This document shows positions 9,702 to 18,827 of a stretch of 64,000 nt of DNA, one piece after another. This DNA is from Robbsia sp. KACC 23696. GTDB taxonomy: Bacteria; Pseudomonadota; Gammaproteobacteria; Burkholderiales; Burkholderiaceae. The notes beneath the pieces were generated by a model. The model did no database searches, was not told the origin of the DNA, and saw only the letters and a list, made by a program, of their open reading frames with translations. Within the stretch, counting starts at the first letter, position 1; the number at the start of each line of letters is the position of its first letter. The position numbers and the translations under genes were made by a program. Where the stretch lies: assembly GCF_039852015.1 (NCBI RefSeq), contig NZ_CP156626.1:2886249-2950248 (forward strand), read 5' to 3'.

Positions 9702-10292
9702 TTACCGACACGCGCCCATCGCCAAGCGGCCCGCCAACGTCGCCACGCCAACCGGTAAGGGGCCGATATCGGCGCCCTGCCCGTCATGCGATCCGGACTG
9801 GCCGCCCATTCCCGCGCGCGGCTGCGACGTCTTCCCCGCCGCAAAGCATTCCCAAATCAATGTGCCGTCGGACGGCACCCCGACCTTCAACGCCGCACGG
9901 CCGCCCTTGCCGTCCGCGATCGAAGGCTTCAACACCAGCGCGTTCGCCTCGGCGGGTGCAACGCGTGTGGTATAGCGGATGGTGATCTCGCCATTCTGCG
10001 ATGCGACGTCGATGCCGACGACGTTCGCCGTGGCGGCGGTTTTTTGCTGTCCGCTATCGAAGGGCAAGCCAAAGGCGGCATTTTCCGCGACAGCCAATCG
10101 GAGCGGTGCCGCTAACGACAATCCCTCTCCGACGCGGCCGCGCGCCACATAATCCTGATAGGCCGGGACCGCATAGGCGGCAGTCACTGCGATGATCGCC
10201 AGCACGATCATCAATTCGACCAAGGAAAAACCGAAGGGTATGGAAAGTACGCGATCGTGCGGACGCTTTCGCGCGTGGGCCGTTTGGAACAT
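9702..10292 (-). CDS. Type IV pilin (PilA-like) major or minor subunit
   Basis: 196 residues. A 21-residue basic leader ends in IPFG and is followed by FSLVELMIVLAIIAV: prepilin peptidase should cut after Gly21, giving N-methyl-Phe at +1 and the conserved Glu at +5. The globular part ends with two cysteines (TLIWECFAAG near residue 152 and a Cys close to the C-terminus), as expected for the disulfide-bounded loop of type IVa pilins. GGGAG sits five bases before ATG 10292. The mature protein is a little longer than a typical pilin and Gly-rich near the end. The pilus machinery is not in this window. Confidence 0.85.
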   Translation of the reverse strand: MFQTAHARKRPHDRVLSIPFGFSLVELMIVLAIIAVTAAYAVPAYQDYVARGRVGEGLSLAAPLRLAVAENAAFGLPFDSGQQKTAATANVVGIDVASQNGEITIRYTTRVAPAEANALVLKPSIADGKGGRAALKVGVPSDGTLIWECFAAGKTSQPRAGMGGQSGSHDGQGADIGPLPVGVATLAGRLAMGACR

Positions 10293-10396
10293 CCCGTCTC
10301 CCTGCTGATGAAGGACCGGTCGAGGCAACCGGCAATCCATTCAGGGTACGGAACAGGCAGACGGCCAACCAGTCGGCCAAAAGCGGTAAGACGGAC

Positions 10397-11107
10397 TCAA
10401 TGCGATGCCGGTTGGCGCGACAACCGGATGCGCTTCCACCACAGCCCCGCGACGACGACCAGAATGGCACCCGCGATGTGAGCGCCGTATTGCGCCTGCA
10501 TCGTGTCGAACGAAGGCCAGTCGTCGGTCACGGGATCGTTGACAATCAAGCCGCCGCCGATCCAACCGAGCAAGGCGGCACCGGCCATGATGATGACCGG
10601 GAAACGGTCGATCAGTTTCAACACCAAGGTGCTGCCCCAGACGATGATCGGAATACTGAGAATCAGTCCGAACGCAACGAGCCAGACTTGATGCGAGGCA
10701 TCCGCGGACTGTGCCGCGCCGGCAATGGCGATGACATTGTCGAGGCTCATCACGAAGTCCGCGATGATGATCGTTTTCACCGCGCCCCAAAGCTGATTCG
10801 TCGCGGTGACGTCTTTATGGGGTCCGTCCTCCGGCAACAGCAACTTCGCGCCGATCCAGAACAACAGCAATCCTCCCGCGAGTTTCAAGAAGGGAATTTC
10901 GAGCAGGAAAACCGCAAATGACACCAGCACCAGGCGCAGTACGATGGCGCCGGCGGTCCCCAATAGAACGCCGCGGGTGCGTTGCTGTGCAGGCAGATTG
11001 CGGCAGGCCAGCGCGATGACGACGGCGTTGTCGCCCCCCAGCAGGATATCGATGATCACGATCTGGAGCACCGCTCCCCAGTGTATGTTTGCTACCCATT
11101 CCACCAT
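10397..11107 (-). CDS. TerC-family integral membrane protein (YjbE-like)
   Basis: 236 residues with seven or so TM helices. It carries the TerC signatures IDILLGGDNAVVIALACRNL in helix 1-2 and IIIADFVMSLDNVIAIAGAA in the second repeat, each with the Asp-Asn pair thought to bind metal. Family members have been linked to metal export, for example manganese loading of exported proteins. ATG 11107 is preceded by GAGG at a normal distance. It lies between sucCD and the pilin gene, an arrangement common in Burkholderia, and has its own transcript because a terminator separates it from sucD. Confidence 0.85.
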   Translation of the reverse strand: MVEWVANIHWGAVLQIVIIDILLGGDNAVVIALACRNLPAQQRTRGVLLGTAGAIVLRLVLVSFAVFLLEIPFLKLAGGLLLFWIGAKLLLPEDGPHKDVTATNQLWGAVKTIIIADFVMSLDNVIAIAGAAQSADASHQVWLVAFGLILSIPIIVWGSTLVLKLIDRFPVIIMAGAALLGWIGGGLIVNDPVTDDWPSFDTMQAQYGAHIAGAILVVVAGLWWKRIRLSRQPASH

Positions 11108-11158
11108 CGCACCTCGATTTTCCGTGTCTTGAAATCGACGCTCGACTTCGCGTCGTCG

Positions 11159-11187
11159 AAAAAAAAGCGCCCCGACAGGAGCGCTTT
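11159..11187 (-). terminator. Terminator of sucCD
   Basis: Stem AAAGCGC/GCGCTTT around a 10-base loop, followed on the minus strand by a run of T. It lies about 150 bases after the sucD stop and before the TerC start. Confidence 0.75.
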
Positions 11188-11336
11188 CTTCTTCGACGCA
11201 AACCTTACGGAACCATTGCAGCATCTTATCAGCAATCGACCCGATCCATCATGCGCGGCACCCTGCGGCGTCGCACCGATTATTTCAACGTGTCACATCC
11301 TGTCTGTTGCGCAATGGGCTTCCGCAATGCCGGCCC

Positions 11337-12218
11337 TTACAGGATCGATTTCAACAGACGTGCCATTTCCGACGGGTTCTTCGTGACCTTGATGCCGCAG
11401 GCATCCATGATCTCGAGCTTGGCTTCCGCGGTATCGGCGCCGCCGGAGATCAAGGCGCCGGCATGGCCCATGCGCTTTCCGGGGGGCGCGGTGACACCGG
11501 CGATAAAGCCGACCACCGGCTTCTTCATGTTTTCCTTGATCCAGTACGAGGCATTCGCTTCATCCGGACCGCCGATTTCGCCGATCATGATGACGGCGTC
11601 CGTTTCCGGATCGTCGTTGAACATCTTCATCACGTCGATATGCTTCAGGCCGTTGATCGGATCGCCGCCGATCCCGACTGCCGTCGACTGGCCCAGGCCC
11701 AATGCCGTCAATTGCCCGACCGCTTCGTACGTCAGCGTGCCGGAGCGCGACACCACGCCGATGCGGCCCTTCTTGTGGATATGGCCCGGCATGATGCCGA
11801 TCTTCAACTCGTCCGGCGTGATCACGCCCGGGCAGTTCGGTCCGAGCAGCAAGGTCTTGCGATTTTCACGGCGCATGCGATCGCGCAGTTCCATCATGTC
11901 GCGCACTGGAATCCCTTCGGTGATGCAGATCGCCAGATCCAGGTCCGCTTCCACGGCTTCCCAGATTGCGGCGGCTGCGCCTGCCGGCGGCACATAGATC
12001 ACCGACACGGTCGCGCCCGTCTGCTTGGCTGCTTCCGACACGGTGCCATAGATCGGAATGCCTTCGAAGTCCTCGCCGGCCTTCTTCGGGTTCACGCCTG
12101 CCACATAGGCCGCGCGGCCATTGGCGTAATCACGGCACGTACGCGTATGGAATTGGCCGGTCTTGCCGGTGATCCCCTGCGTAATAACCTTCGTATCTTT
12201 ATTGATCAGAATCGACAT
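11337..12218 (-). CDS. sucD: Succinyl-CoA synthetase (ADP-forming) alpha subunit
   Basis: 293 residues, the usual length. The N-terminal CoA-binding Rossmann domain begins [21 protein letters not shown]; the phosphohistidine loop near residue 245 is [14 protein letters not shown], with the His that carries phosphate from succinyl phosphate to nucleotide. The enzyme converts succinyl-CoA, Pi and NDP to succinate, CoA and NTP in the TCA cycle, as an alpha2beta2 complex with SucC. It follows sucC on the same strand after 117 bases and ends before a good terminator. Confidence 0.97.
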   Translation of the reverse strand: MSILINKDTKVITQGITGKTGQFHTRTCRDYANGRAAYVAGVNPKKAGEDFEGIPIYGTVSEAAKQTGATVSVIYVPPAGAAAAIWEAVEADLDLAICITEGIPVRDMMELRDRMRRENRKTLLLGPNCPGVITPDELKIGIMPGHIHKKGRIGVVSRSGTLTYEAVGQLTALGLGQSTAVGIGGDPINGLKHIDVMKMFNDDPETDAVIMIGEIGGPDEANASYWIKENMKKPVVGFIAGVTAPPGKRMGHAGALISGGADTAEAKLEIMDACGIKVTKNPSEMARLLKSIL

Positions 12219-12335
12219 CTAAGACCTCTGTCTGTATGTTCGTGCGGGCCGAGGACGGGAGCCGCGGACCTTTCCCCGGCGTCATGACGCGGGGGAAATA
12301 CGCAAGGCGCCCCATCCTGGCCATCGCGTCCGTTG

Positions 12336-13499
12336 TTAGCCCTTGGCTGCCTCGACCACCTTCTGCGCGGCCTCTTCCATGCTGTCCGCCGAGATGATCG
12401 GCAGGCCCGAATCGGCGAGCAATTGCTTGCCCAGCTGTTCGTTCGTGCCCTTCATCCGGACGACCAACGGCACCTTCAGCGACACGGCCTTGGAAGCCGT
12501 GATGACGCCTTCGGCGATCACGTCGCAACGCATGATGCCGCCGAAGATGTTGACCAGGATGGCCTTCAGGTTCGGATTCTTCAACATGATCTTGAACGCT
12601 TCGGTCACCTTCTCCGTCGTCGCGCCACCGCCGACGTCGAGGAAGTTGGCCGGCTCGCCGCCGAACAGCTTGATGGTGTCCATCGTCGCCATGGCCAGGC
12701 CAGCGCCGTTGACGAGGCAACCGATATTGCCGTCGAGCGAGATGTAAGCGAGGTCGAATTTCGACGCTTCGATTTCAGCGGCGTCCTCTTCGTCGAGGTC
12801 GCGGTAGGCCACGATCTCCGGGTGACGATACAGCGCGTTGGAGTCGAAGTTGAACTTCGCGTCCAGTGCGATGACGTCACCGCTGCCGGTGATGACCAGC
12901 GGGTTGATTTCGGCGAGCGATGCGTCGGTTTCGACGAAGGCCTTGTACAGTCCGTGCAGGATCACACGCGACTGCGACAGCGAACCTTGCGGCACACCGA
13001 TCTTGCTGGCCAGTGCATCGGCTTCCGCATCGGTCAGGCCCGTTTTCGGATCGACAGCGATCTGGTGAATCAGGTCCGGCGACTTTTCAGCCACTTCCTC
13101 GATGTCCATACCGCCTTCCGACGACGCCATGAACACGACACGTTGCGAGACGCGATCGACGATCAGGCTGACATAGAGTTCCTTCTTGATGTCGGCGCCC
13201 TCTTCGATAAGCAGGCGACGGACCTTTTGGCCTTCAGGGCTCGTCTGATGCGTCACCAACTGCATGCCGAGGATCTGTCCCGCGTATTCGCGAACTTGAT
13301 CCAGCGACTTCGCTACCTTGACGCCACCGCCCTTACCGCGACCGCCTGCGTGAATCTGGGCTTTGACGACCCAGACCGGTCCGCCGAGCTTTTCGGCTGC
13401 CTTGACTGCTTCATCAACGCTGAACACGGCCTCACCGCGCGGTACGGCAACGCCGAACTTGCGCAGAATGTCCTTGCCCTGGTACTCGTGGATCTTCAT
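12336..13499 (-). CDS. sucC: Succinyl-CoA synthetase beta subunit
   Basis: 387 residues, full length. It starts [20 protein letters not shown], typical of SucC, with an ATP-grasp fold ([13 protein letters not shown]) and the C-terminal CoA-ligase part with [16 protein letters not shown] and [12 protein letters not shown]. It binds the nucleotide and, with SucD, carries out substrate-level phosphorylation in the TCA cycle. First gene of a two-gene operon; the promoter must lie in the 680-base stretch before it. Confidence 0.97.
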   Translation of the reverse strand: MKIHEYQGKDILRKFGVAVPRGEAVFSVDEAVKAAEKLGGPVWVVKAQIHAGGRGKGGGVKVAKSLDQVREYAGQILGMQLVTHQTSPEGQKVRRLLIEEGADIKKELYVSLIVDRVSQRVVFMASSEGGMDIEEVAEKSPDLIHQIAVDPKTGLTDAEADALASKIGVPQGSLSQSRVILHGLYKAFVETDASLAEINPLVITGSGDVIALDAKFNFDSNALYRHPEIVAYRDLDEEDAAEIEASKFDLAYISLDGNIGCLVNGAGLAMATMDTIKLFGGEPANFLDVGGGATTEKVTEAFKIMLKNPNLKAILVNIFGGIMRCDVIAEGVITASKAVSLKVPLVVRMKGTNEQLGKQLLADSGLPIISADSMEEAAQKVVEAAKG

Positions 13500-14180
13500 G
13501 CGTGATTACCTTCCGTCTAAGAGTGGATTTGAAGTCGGTCCGCGCGTATCCACGGCGTCGTGCATGACACGCCCGCTCGGCGCACGCATGGCGTGAAGCG
13601 ATGGGGGCGTCGACATGCGTTCGGCTAGGGATAGCACAGCGGAAAGAAGGGAACGAATCGATGAATCGGACGTAAGCGGGCGAGAAAGCGAAGGGCGCCC
13701 GATCGATCTCGAGGGTCTGGCCTGACTGAAACACGTATTGGCGGCGCGGCACGGTGAAAGGCGTGTCGGCGGTAGCGCTCGCAAAGCAATGCACGACCGG
13801 AGCGGATTAACCGCCCTATCGGTCGAACGACATCGCTTAGCGGGACAGGATTGCGCCATGCGTGGGCAGACAAACGGGATCAAAAGATTCCGTATTCTAG
13901 CATAGGGCTATCCCGAGTTTGGACGAGCAGAGACCGGCCAAGTTAAAGGACCCGAATCTGTCACTGTAGGATGAGGGACGCATTTTTACATGCTGGTGCG
14001 CGCAACAACATGCGGCAAAGCGCCGCTGTAAGGCGCGCGCAACAGGAAATATCGAATGGGAATCAGTGCTTGCGTCAGTTTGACGCAATGAGAATGATGC
14101 GCTGAAAGGTATCCGGCACATCTAAACCGGCAACGCTGATCCGCCGTATCCGGCATTGTCGGCGCATCGCGGTCGATGGA
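13500..14180. other. Gene-free interval between recX and sucC
   Basis: About 680 bases without a convincing gene. Short open frames occur on the minus strand, but none has a credible product or ribosome site. It must hold the sucCD promoter and the recX 3' end. Confidence 0.5.
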
Positions 14181-14792
14181 CTATTCGGGCAATTCTTCGT
14201 CGCTGGCACTGAGCAATCGCCGAATGACATCGATTGAGAAGCCCCGGGCAGCGAGAAAACGCGCTTGCTTTGCGCGGGCCTGCGGGGAATCCGGCAAGGT
14301 GCCGAACTTGCGTTGCCACACCCCCCGCGCACGTGAGGCCTCCGTTTCCCGCAATGTCTCGCGCACTTCGGCCAGACGGTCTGCATCGATCGCATGCTGC
14401 TTTAGCTCCCCGACGATCCGGGATGTGCCAAAGCGCGTCGCTTTCCGATGTACGACACTATCAGTGAAGCGACTATCGGACAGCCAGCCCTCGCGCTCCA
14501 ATGCATCGAGCAAGGCCGGTAGCGGATCCTCGACTTCGACCTCAGCGTGCGCGCGGGCCTCATCCTGTGCCGCTGCTTCGCATTGTGCGGCAGCAAACGG
14601 CGCGAGCTTACGCATCAACTCGACCCGGCTGTATTCGCGGCGGGACAGATAATCCAGTGCCCGCGCTTTCAAACTGCGCGGTGGCCGCGATGCGGCCGAG
14701 CGACGGCTTTCCGGCGCTACGCCGGATGGCTCGGACGAGTCCGATGAACCGCGCCACGCGGTCCCCCGCCCCCGTGAGAAGCCATTACGCAT
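14181..14792 (-). CDS. recX: RecX regulator of RecA
   Basis: 203 residues. An Arg/Ser-rich N-terminal tail of about 40 residues precedes the RecX fold: ARALDYLSRREYSRVELMRKL, then the second repeat LEREGWLSDSRFTDSVVHRKA and the third helix bundle with DVIRRLLSA. RecX binds the RecA filament and limits its growth. Its ATG directly abuts the recA stop, so both are on one SOS-controlled transcript. The insertion EVEVEDPLPALL between repeats makes it somewhat longer than the E. coli protein (166 residues). Confidence 0.93.
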   Translation of the reverse strand: MRNGFSRGRGTAWRGSSDSSEPSGVAPESRRSAASRPPRSLKARALDYLSRREYSRVELMRKLAPFAAAQCEAAAQDEARAHAEVEVEDPLPALLDALEREGWLSDSRFTDSVVHRKATRFGTSRIVGELKQHAIDADRLAEVRETLRETEASRARGVWQRKFGTLPDSPQARAKQARFLAARGFSIDVIRRLLSASDEELPE

Positions 14793-15899
14793 TTACTCAG
14801 CGTCGAGCAAATCGGCCTTGTCCGCCTTGCTGGCTTTTTCGGCCTTTGCAGGCGCGCTAGGCGCCGTGCCCGGCAGCAGCTTGATATCGAGCTTTTCACG
14901 GACGCGGTTTTCGATCTCGAACGCAATCGCCGGATTTTCACGCAGGAATTCACGCGCATTATCCTTACCCTGGCCGACGCGATCGCCGTTATAGCTATAC
15001 CAGGCACCGGCCTTTTCGACGATCTTGTGCGTCACGCCCAGATCGATGATCTCGCCTTCGCGTGACACCCCTTCGCCGTACAAGATATCGAAGATGGCTT
15101 CACGGAACGGCGGCGAGACCTTGTTCTTGACGACCTTGACCCGCGTTTCATTGCCGATCACTTCATCGTTCTTCTTGATCGAGCCGATACGACGAATATC
15201 CAGACGCACGGAGGCGTAGAACTTCAGCGCATTACCGCCGGTCGTCGTTTCCGGGCTGCCGAACATCACGCCGATCTTCATCCGGATCTGGTTAATAAAG
15301 ATGACCATGCAGTTGGTCTTCTGGATCGTACCGGTCAGCTTCCGCAATGCCTGCGACATCAAACGCGCTTGCAGACCCGGCAATGAATCGCCCATCTCCC
15401 CTTCGATTTCGGCCTTCGGCACCAGGGCCGCCACCGAGTCGATGACGATCAAGTCGACCGCACCCGAGCGCACCAGCGAATCGGTGATTTCCAAGGCCTG
15501 CTCGCCGGTGTCCGGCTGCGAGATCAGCAGTTCGTCCAGCTTCACGCCCAGCTTTGCCGCGTACTTCGAATCCAGCGCATGTTCCGCATCGACGAATGCG
15601 CAGGTGCCGCCCAGCTTTTGCATTTCCGCGACCACTTGCAGCGTCAACGTGGTCTTACCCGACGATTCCGGACCGTAGATCTCAACCACGCGGCCGCGCG
15701 GCAGACCGCCGACGCCCAGTGCGATATCGAGCCCGAGCGAGCCGGTCGACACAACCTGGATGTCAGCGGGCTTGTCGTTCACGCCCATCTGCATGATCGA
15801 CCCTTTGCCGAACTGCTTTTCGATCTGGGCGAGCGCTGCGGCCAGCGCCTTGCTCTTATCTGCAGTCATGCCGTTCGAGCCTTTCTTGCTATCTTCCAT
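14793..15899 (-). CDS. recA: Recombinase RecA
   Basis: About 368 residues. The Walker A motif is GPESSGKTT, the Walker [16 protein letters not shown], and loop L2 [13 protein letters not shown]; the C-terminus is rich in Lys, Ala and Asp. RecA forms filaments on single-stranded DNA, performs strand exchange and triggers LexA self-cleavage. ATG 15899 was chosen: the residues after it ([23 protein letters not shown]) match the family, while the upstream extension to 15971 does not. A consensus LexA box lies about 90 bases upstream. Confidence 0.98.
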   Translation of the reverse strand: MEDSKKGSNGMTADKSKALAAALAQIEKQFGKGSIMQMGVNDKPADIQVVSTGSLGLDIALGVGGLPRGRVVEIYGPESSGKTTLTLQVVAEMQKLGGTCAFVDAEHALDSKYAAKLGVKLDELLISQPDTGEQALEITDSLVRSGAVDLIVIDSVAALVPKAEIEGEMGDSLPGLQARLMSQALRKLTGTIQKTNCMVIFINQIRMKIGVMFGSPETTTGGNALKFYASVRLDIRRIGSIKKNDEVIGNETRVKVVKNKVSPPFREAIFDILYGEGVSREGEIIDLGVTHKIVEKAGAWYSYNGDRVGQGKDNAREFLRENPAIAFEIENRVREKLDIKLLPGTAPSAPAKAEKASKADKADLLDAE

Positions 15900-15987
15900 G
15901 AATCGTCCTTTGCTATGATGGGACGTCAGCAGCGGCGCCACGCCCGTGTAAACACGTAGTTCCGCCCGCAAGCGTCGATATGAATGA

Positions 15988-16007
15988 TACTGTATAAAAA
16001 AACAGTG
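15988..16007 (-). promoter_or_regulatory. LexA (SOS) box of recA
   Basis: TACTGTATAAAAAAACAGTG has CTGT and ACAG separated by exactly eight AT bases, the LexA operator consensus. It lies upstream of recA and 100 bases before the divergent response regulator gene. Confidence 0.9.
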
Positions 16008-16105
16008 CGTCTGGCAAGTCGAAAGCGCATCGATTGCGTTCGCGCCTGCCCCCTACGCCCGCTGGATGCGCTCATCCGGCCCTTTCGCGTGCTGCCAGGA
16101 GACCG

Positions 16106-16852
16106 ATGCGCATTCTAATAGCTGAGGATGACAGCATACTCGCCGACGGCTTGACGCGAACCCTCCGCCAAGCGGGCTATGCCGTCGACCATTTCGGCGA
16201 TGGCGGCGACGTCGATCGCGCCCTCGCCCTGCAAGCCTACGACCTGCTGATCCTCGATTTAGGACTGCCCAAGCTGTCCGGCCAGGAGATTTTGCGCCGT
16301 CTGCGCGCGCGCCAGGGCGCCAACGCGACCTTGCCGGTCCTGATTCTGACTGCGGCGGACAGCGTGGAAGATCGGGTAATGGGACTTGACCTCGGGGCGG
16401 ACGACTATATGGCCAAGCCCTTCGCCCTGTCGGAGCTGGAGGCACGGATCCGCGCGCTGACCCGTCGCGGCACCGGCGGCGGTGCCGCGATTATGCGGCA
16501 TGGCGCGCTCGCTTTCGATCAGGTCGGCCGCACAGCCAGTTTGCACGGGCAGATGATCGAACTTTCTGCGCGCGAGATCGCTTTGCTCGAAGTGTTGCTG
16601 CAACGCGTCGGCCGATTGGTATCGAAGGAGCAACTGGTCGATCACCTGTGCGAATGGGGCGACGAGGTAAGTACCAACGCGATCGAAGTCTATATGCACC
16701 GTTTGCGCAAAAAGATCGAACCCGGCGGCGTGCGCGTCACGACCGTCCGCGGCATCGGCTATTGTCTGGATCGGCCGGTGCATTCGGAGACGCCATCGCC
16801 GTCCGCTTCGGCCGCCCCCGCGACGCCGTCTCGTAGCGACGCCTACCGCTGA
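16106..16852 (+). CDS. OmpR-family response regulator (QseB/TctD-like)
   Basis: 248 residues. The receiver domain (1-115) has the acidic pair EDD at 8-10, the phospho-acceptor Asp in LLILDLGLPKLSG, and Lys in YMAKPFALSELEARI. The C-terminal winged HTH is of the OmpR type (EIALLEVLLQRVGRLVSKEQL, STNAIEVYMHRLRKKI, VRGIGYCL). A Ser/Pro/Ala-rich tail of about 25 residues is extra. ATG 16106 has AGGAG just upstream. The stop overlaps the kinase start, so the pair is translationally coupled. Divergent from recA. Confidence 0.93.
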   Translation: MRILIAEDDSILADGLTRTLRQAGYAVDHFGDGGDVDRALALQAYDLLILDLGLPKLSGQEILRRLRARQGANATLPVLILTAADSVEDRVMGLDLGADDYMAKPFALSELEARIRALTRRGTGGGAAIMRHGALAFDQVGRTASLHGQMIELSAREIALLEVLLQRVGRLVSKEQLVDHLCEWGDEVSTNAIEVYMHRLRKKIEPGGVRVTTVRGIGYCLDRPVHSETPSPSASAAPATPSRSDAYR

Positions 16853-18498
16853 TGCGGCCCCGTTGGCTGCACCGCGCGCCGCGCGCCGCCGACCCGACAG
16901 GGCACGCGGCCGATGCATCGCGCGCCGACGGCGATACGACCCCTCCCCCGCCGCGCGTCGCCCGATCCCTGCTTGCCGAGATCCTCGACTGGATGCTCGC
17001 GCCATTGCTGATGTTATGGCCGCTCAGTATCGCCGTCACCTGGCTGATCGCCAAATCGATTGCCGGCGCGCCGTTCGATCATGCCTTGGAACGCCGGCTC
17101 GCCGTCTTGGCGCGGCAAGTGCATCAGGCAGGGCCTGCTGTGCTGTCACCGTTGCCGACAACCGATGCCGACTGGTTGCTGGACGATCCGGACGACACCG
17201 TCTTGTTTCAGGTACGCGATGCCCAGGGCAAGGTCGTCGCCGGCACTGCGCAATTGCCGGCGCCGCCATTGCGCAGCGGCGCGCGCGATGCCGGCGCTGA
17301 CAATCTAGCACTGGATGCCGACGCCGACGTCGAGCCTGGCATCGTGCGAATGCGCGACGTTGTCGTGGCGGGCCGCAATATGCGCTTGGCCTGGACGCGC
17401 GCATGGGGCCCGCCAGCCAGCGACGCGCCTCCTTCCCCGCAAACGACCGCATCACCCTCTGCCATTGCAGCGCCATCGCCCCAGGCGCCGCCTCGCGTGC
17501 TTGTGATCCAGGTCGCCGAGACGCTCAACAAGCGCAATGCACTCGCCAACGATGTGATCAAGGGCGTGATACTGCCGCAGTTGATCATCCTGCCCGTGGT
17601 GATCCTGCTGGTCTGGTTCGGCCTGACGCGCGGCCTGGCGCCGCTCCACGTCCTGCAGCGCCGAATCCGCACACGCAGCCCCGACGACCGCTCACCGTTG
17701 ATGCCGGGCGACGCCCCGACGGAGTTGGCACCCCTGCTATCGTCCTTCAACGAGCTACTGGGTCGGCTCGACGCGAACACGACGGCGCAGAAGCGTTTTA
17801 TCGCGCAAGCGGCGCACCAGATGAAGACGCCGCTAGCGGGTTTGCGCATGCAGGCGGAAATGGCGTTGCGTCATCCGGTGCCCCCTGACGTGCGTCGGTC
17901 GCTGGAACAGATCGCGACCAGTTCGCATCAGGCGGCACGGTTGGTCAGCCAACTCTTAGCGCTGGCCCGCACGGAGGAAGCCGCGCCGCTTCGCACGGCA
18001 GTGGCGCTGGACGCGGCGATGCTGTGTCGCGAAGTCGTGCACGACTGGGCCCGCGCGGCGATCGACAAAGTCATCGACCTCGGTTATGAGGGGCCGGACA
18101 ACGGCGTGACGATCGTCGGTCAGCCTCTGTTGCTACGCGAGATGCTGACGAATCTGATCGACAACGCGATCCGCTACACGCCTAGCGGCGGACGGGTTAC
18201 CGTCCGTCTGCAGCCGGGCTTGCACGACGACGCGCCGACGCTGATCGATGTCGAAGACGATGGCCCCGGCATCCCGATTGCCGAGCGCCCTCGGGTGGTG
18301 GAGCGGTTCTATCGCATCCTCGGCCGCGAAGGCGACGGCAGCGGCCTGGGACTGGCGATCGTGCAGGAAATCGTGACCATGCACGACGGCACATTGACCA
18401 TCGAGGATCATGTCTATCAGACCGCTCCCCGGCTAGCGGGAACCTCGGTGCGCGTCACGTTACCGCAACGCGCACCGTCGGCAACGCCCGCCGCCTAA
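16852..18498 (+). CDS. Sensor histidine kinase (TctE/QseC-like)
   Basis: 548 residues. A basic, disordered N-terminus of about 45 residues is followed by TM1 (MLAPLLMLWPLSIAVTWLIA), a periplasmic 2CSK_N-type sensor domain with a Pro/Ala-rich insert, TM2 (IILPVVILLVWFGL) and a short HAMP-like linker. The kinase core has the phospho-His in AAHQMKTPLAGL, the N box EMLTNLIDNAIRYTP and the G boxes DDGPGI and GSGLGLAI. It should phosphorylate the regulator encoded just before it, whose stop codon its ATG overlaps. The signal is unknown; TctE-type kinases often sense organic acids. Confidence 0.92.
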   Translation: MRPRWLHRAPRAADPTGHAADASRADGDTTPPPPRVARSLLAEILDWMLAPLLMLWPLSIAVTWLIAKSIAGAPFDHALERRLAVLARQVHQAGPAVLSPLPTTDADWLLDDPDDTVLFQVRDAQGKVVAGTAQLPAPPLRSGARDAGADNLALDADADVEPGIVRMRDVVVAGRNMRLAWTRAWGPPASDAPPSPQTTASPSAIAAPSPQAPPRVLVIQVAETLNKRNALANDVIKGVILPQLIILPVVILLVWFGLTRGLAPLHVLQRRIRTRSPDDRSPLMPGDAPTELAPLLSSFNELLGRLDANTTAQKRFIAQAAHQMKTPLAGLRMQAEMALRHPVPPDVRRSLEQIATSSHQAARLVSQLLALARTEEAAPLRTAVALDAAMLCREVVHDWARAAIDKVIDLGYEGPDNGVTIVGQPLLLREMLTNLIDNAIRYTPSGGRVTVRLQPGLHDDAPTLIDVEDDGPGIPIAERPRVVERFYRILGREGDGSGLGLAIVQEIVTMHDGTLTIEDHVYQTAPRLAGTSVRVTLPQRAPSATPAA

Positions 18499-18827
18499 AC
18501 CCCGTATTTTCCCCTTTCGGCCTCCCGATTTACCCTTGCTCGTTCGGCCCGTCATTCGAACGAAATCGGCCAGCATCGTCGCCCTGTCAAGCCGGTGCTT
18601 CGCGTGGAAGGCCCTGAATACGTGCCCTCCGCGATCTTTCCGCGAAGCCCCGCTTATCCTGGCGAGGGCATCAAAAACCCCCATCAAAGCGCCGTTTCCC
18701 AGGCAGTCAGTTTCACGTCAGTTTCGTGTCAGCGCCAGGTAAGGTTGGCATTTCAATAATGCCGCACGATCCTGGACAGCAGCCATCCGGGAACGACACA
18801 TCATTCGAACAAAAGCAGGAGACAAGC

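Noticed and set aside
12333-13505. 390-codon open frame opposite sucC
   Set aside because: Pure antisense of a conserved gene with strong codon bias; no ribosome site.
13506-13883. 125-codon minus-strand frame upstream of sucC
   Set aside because: No recognisable product or ribosome site; overlapping frames in the same interval are equally open because of high GC.
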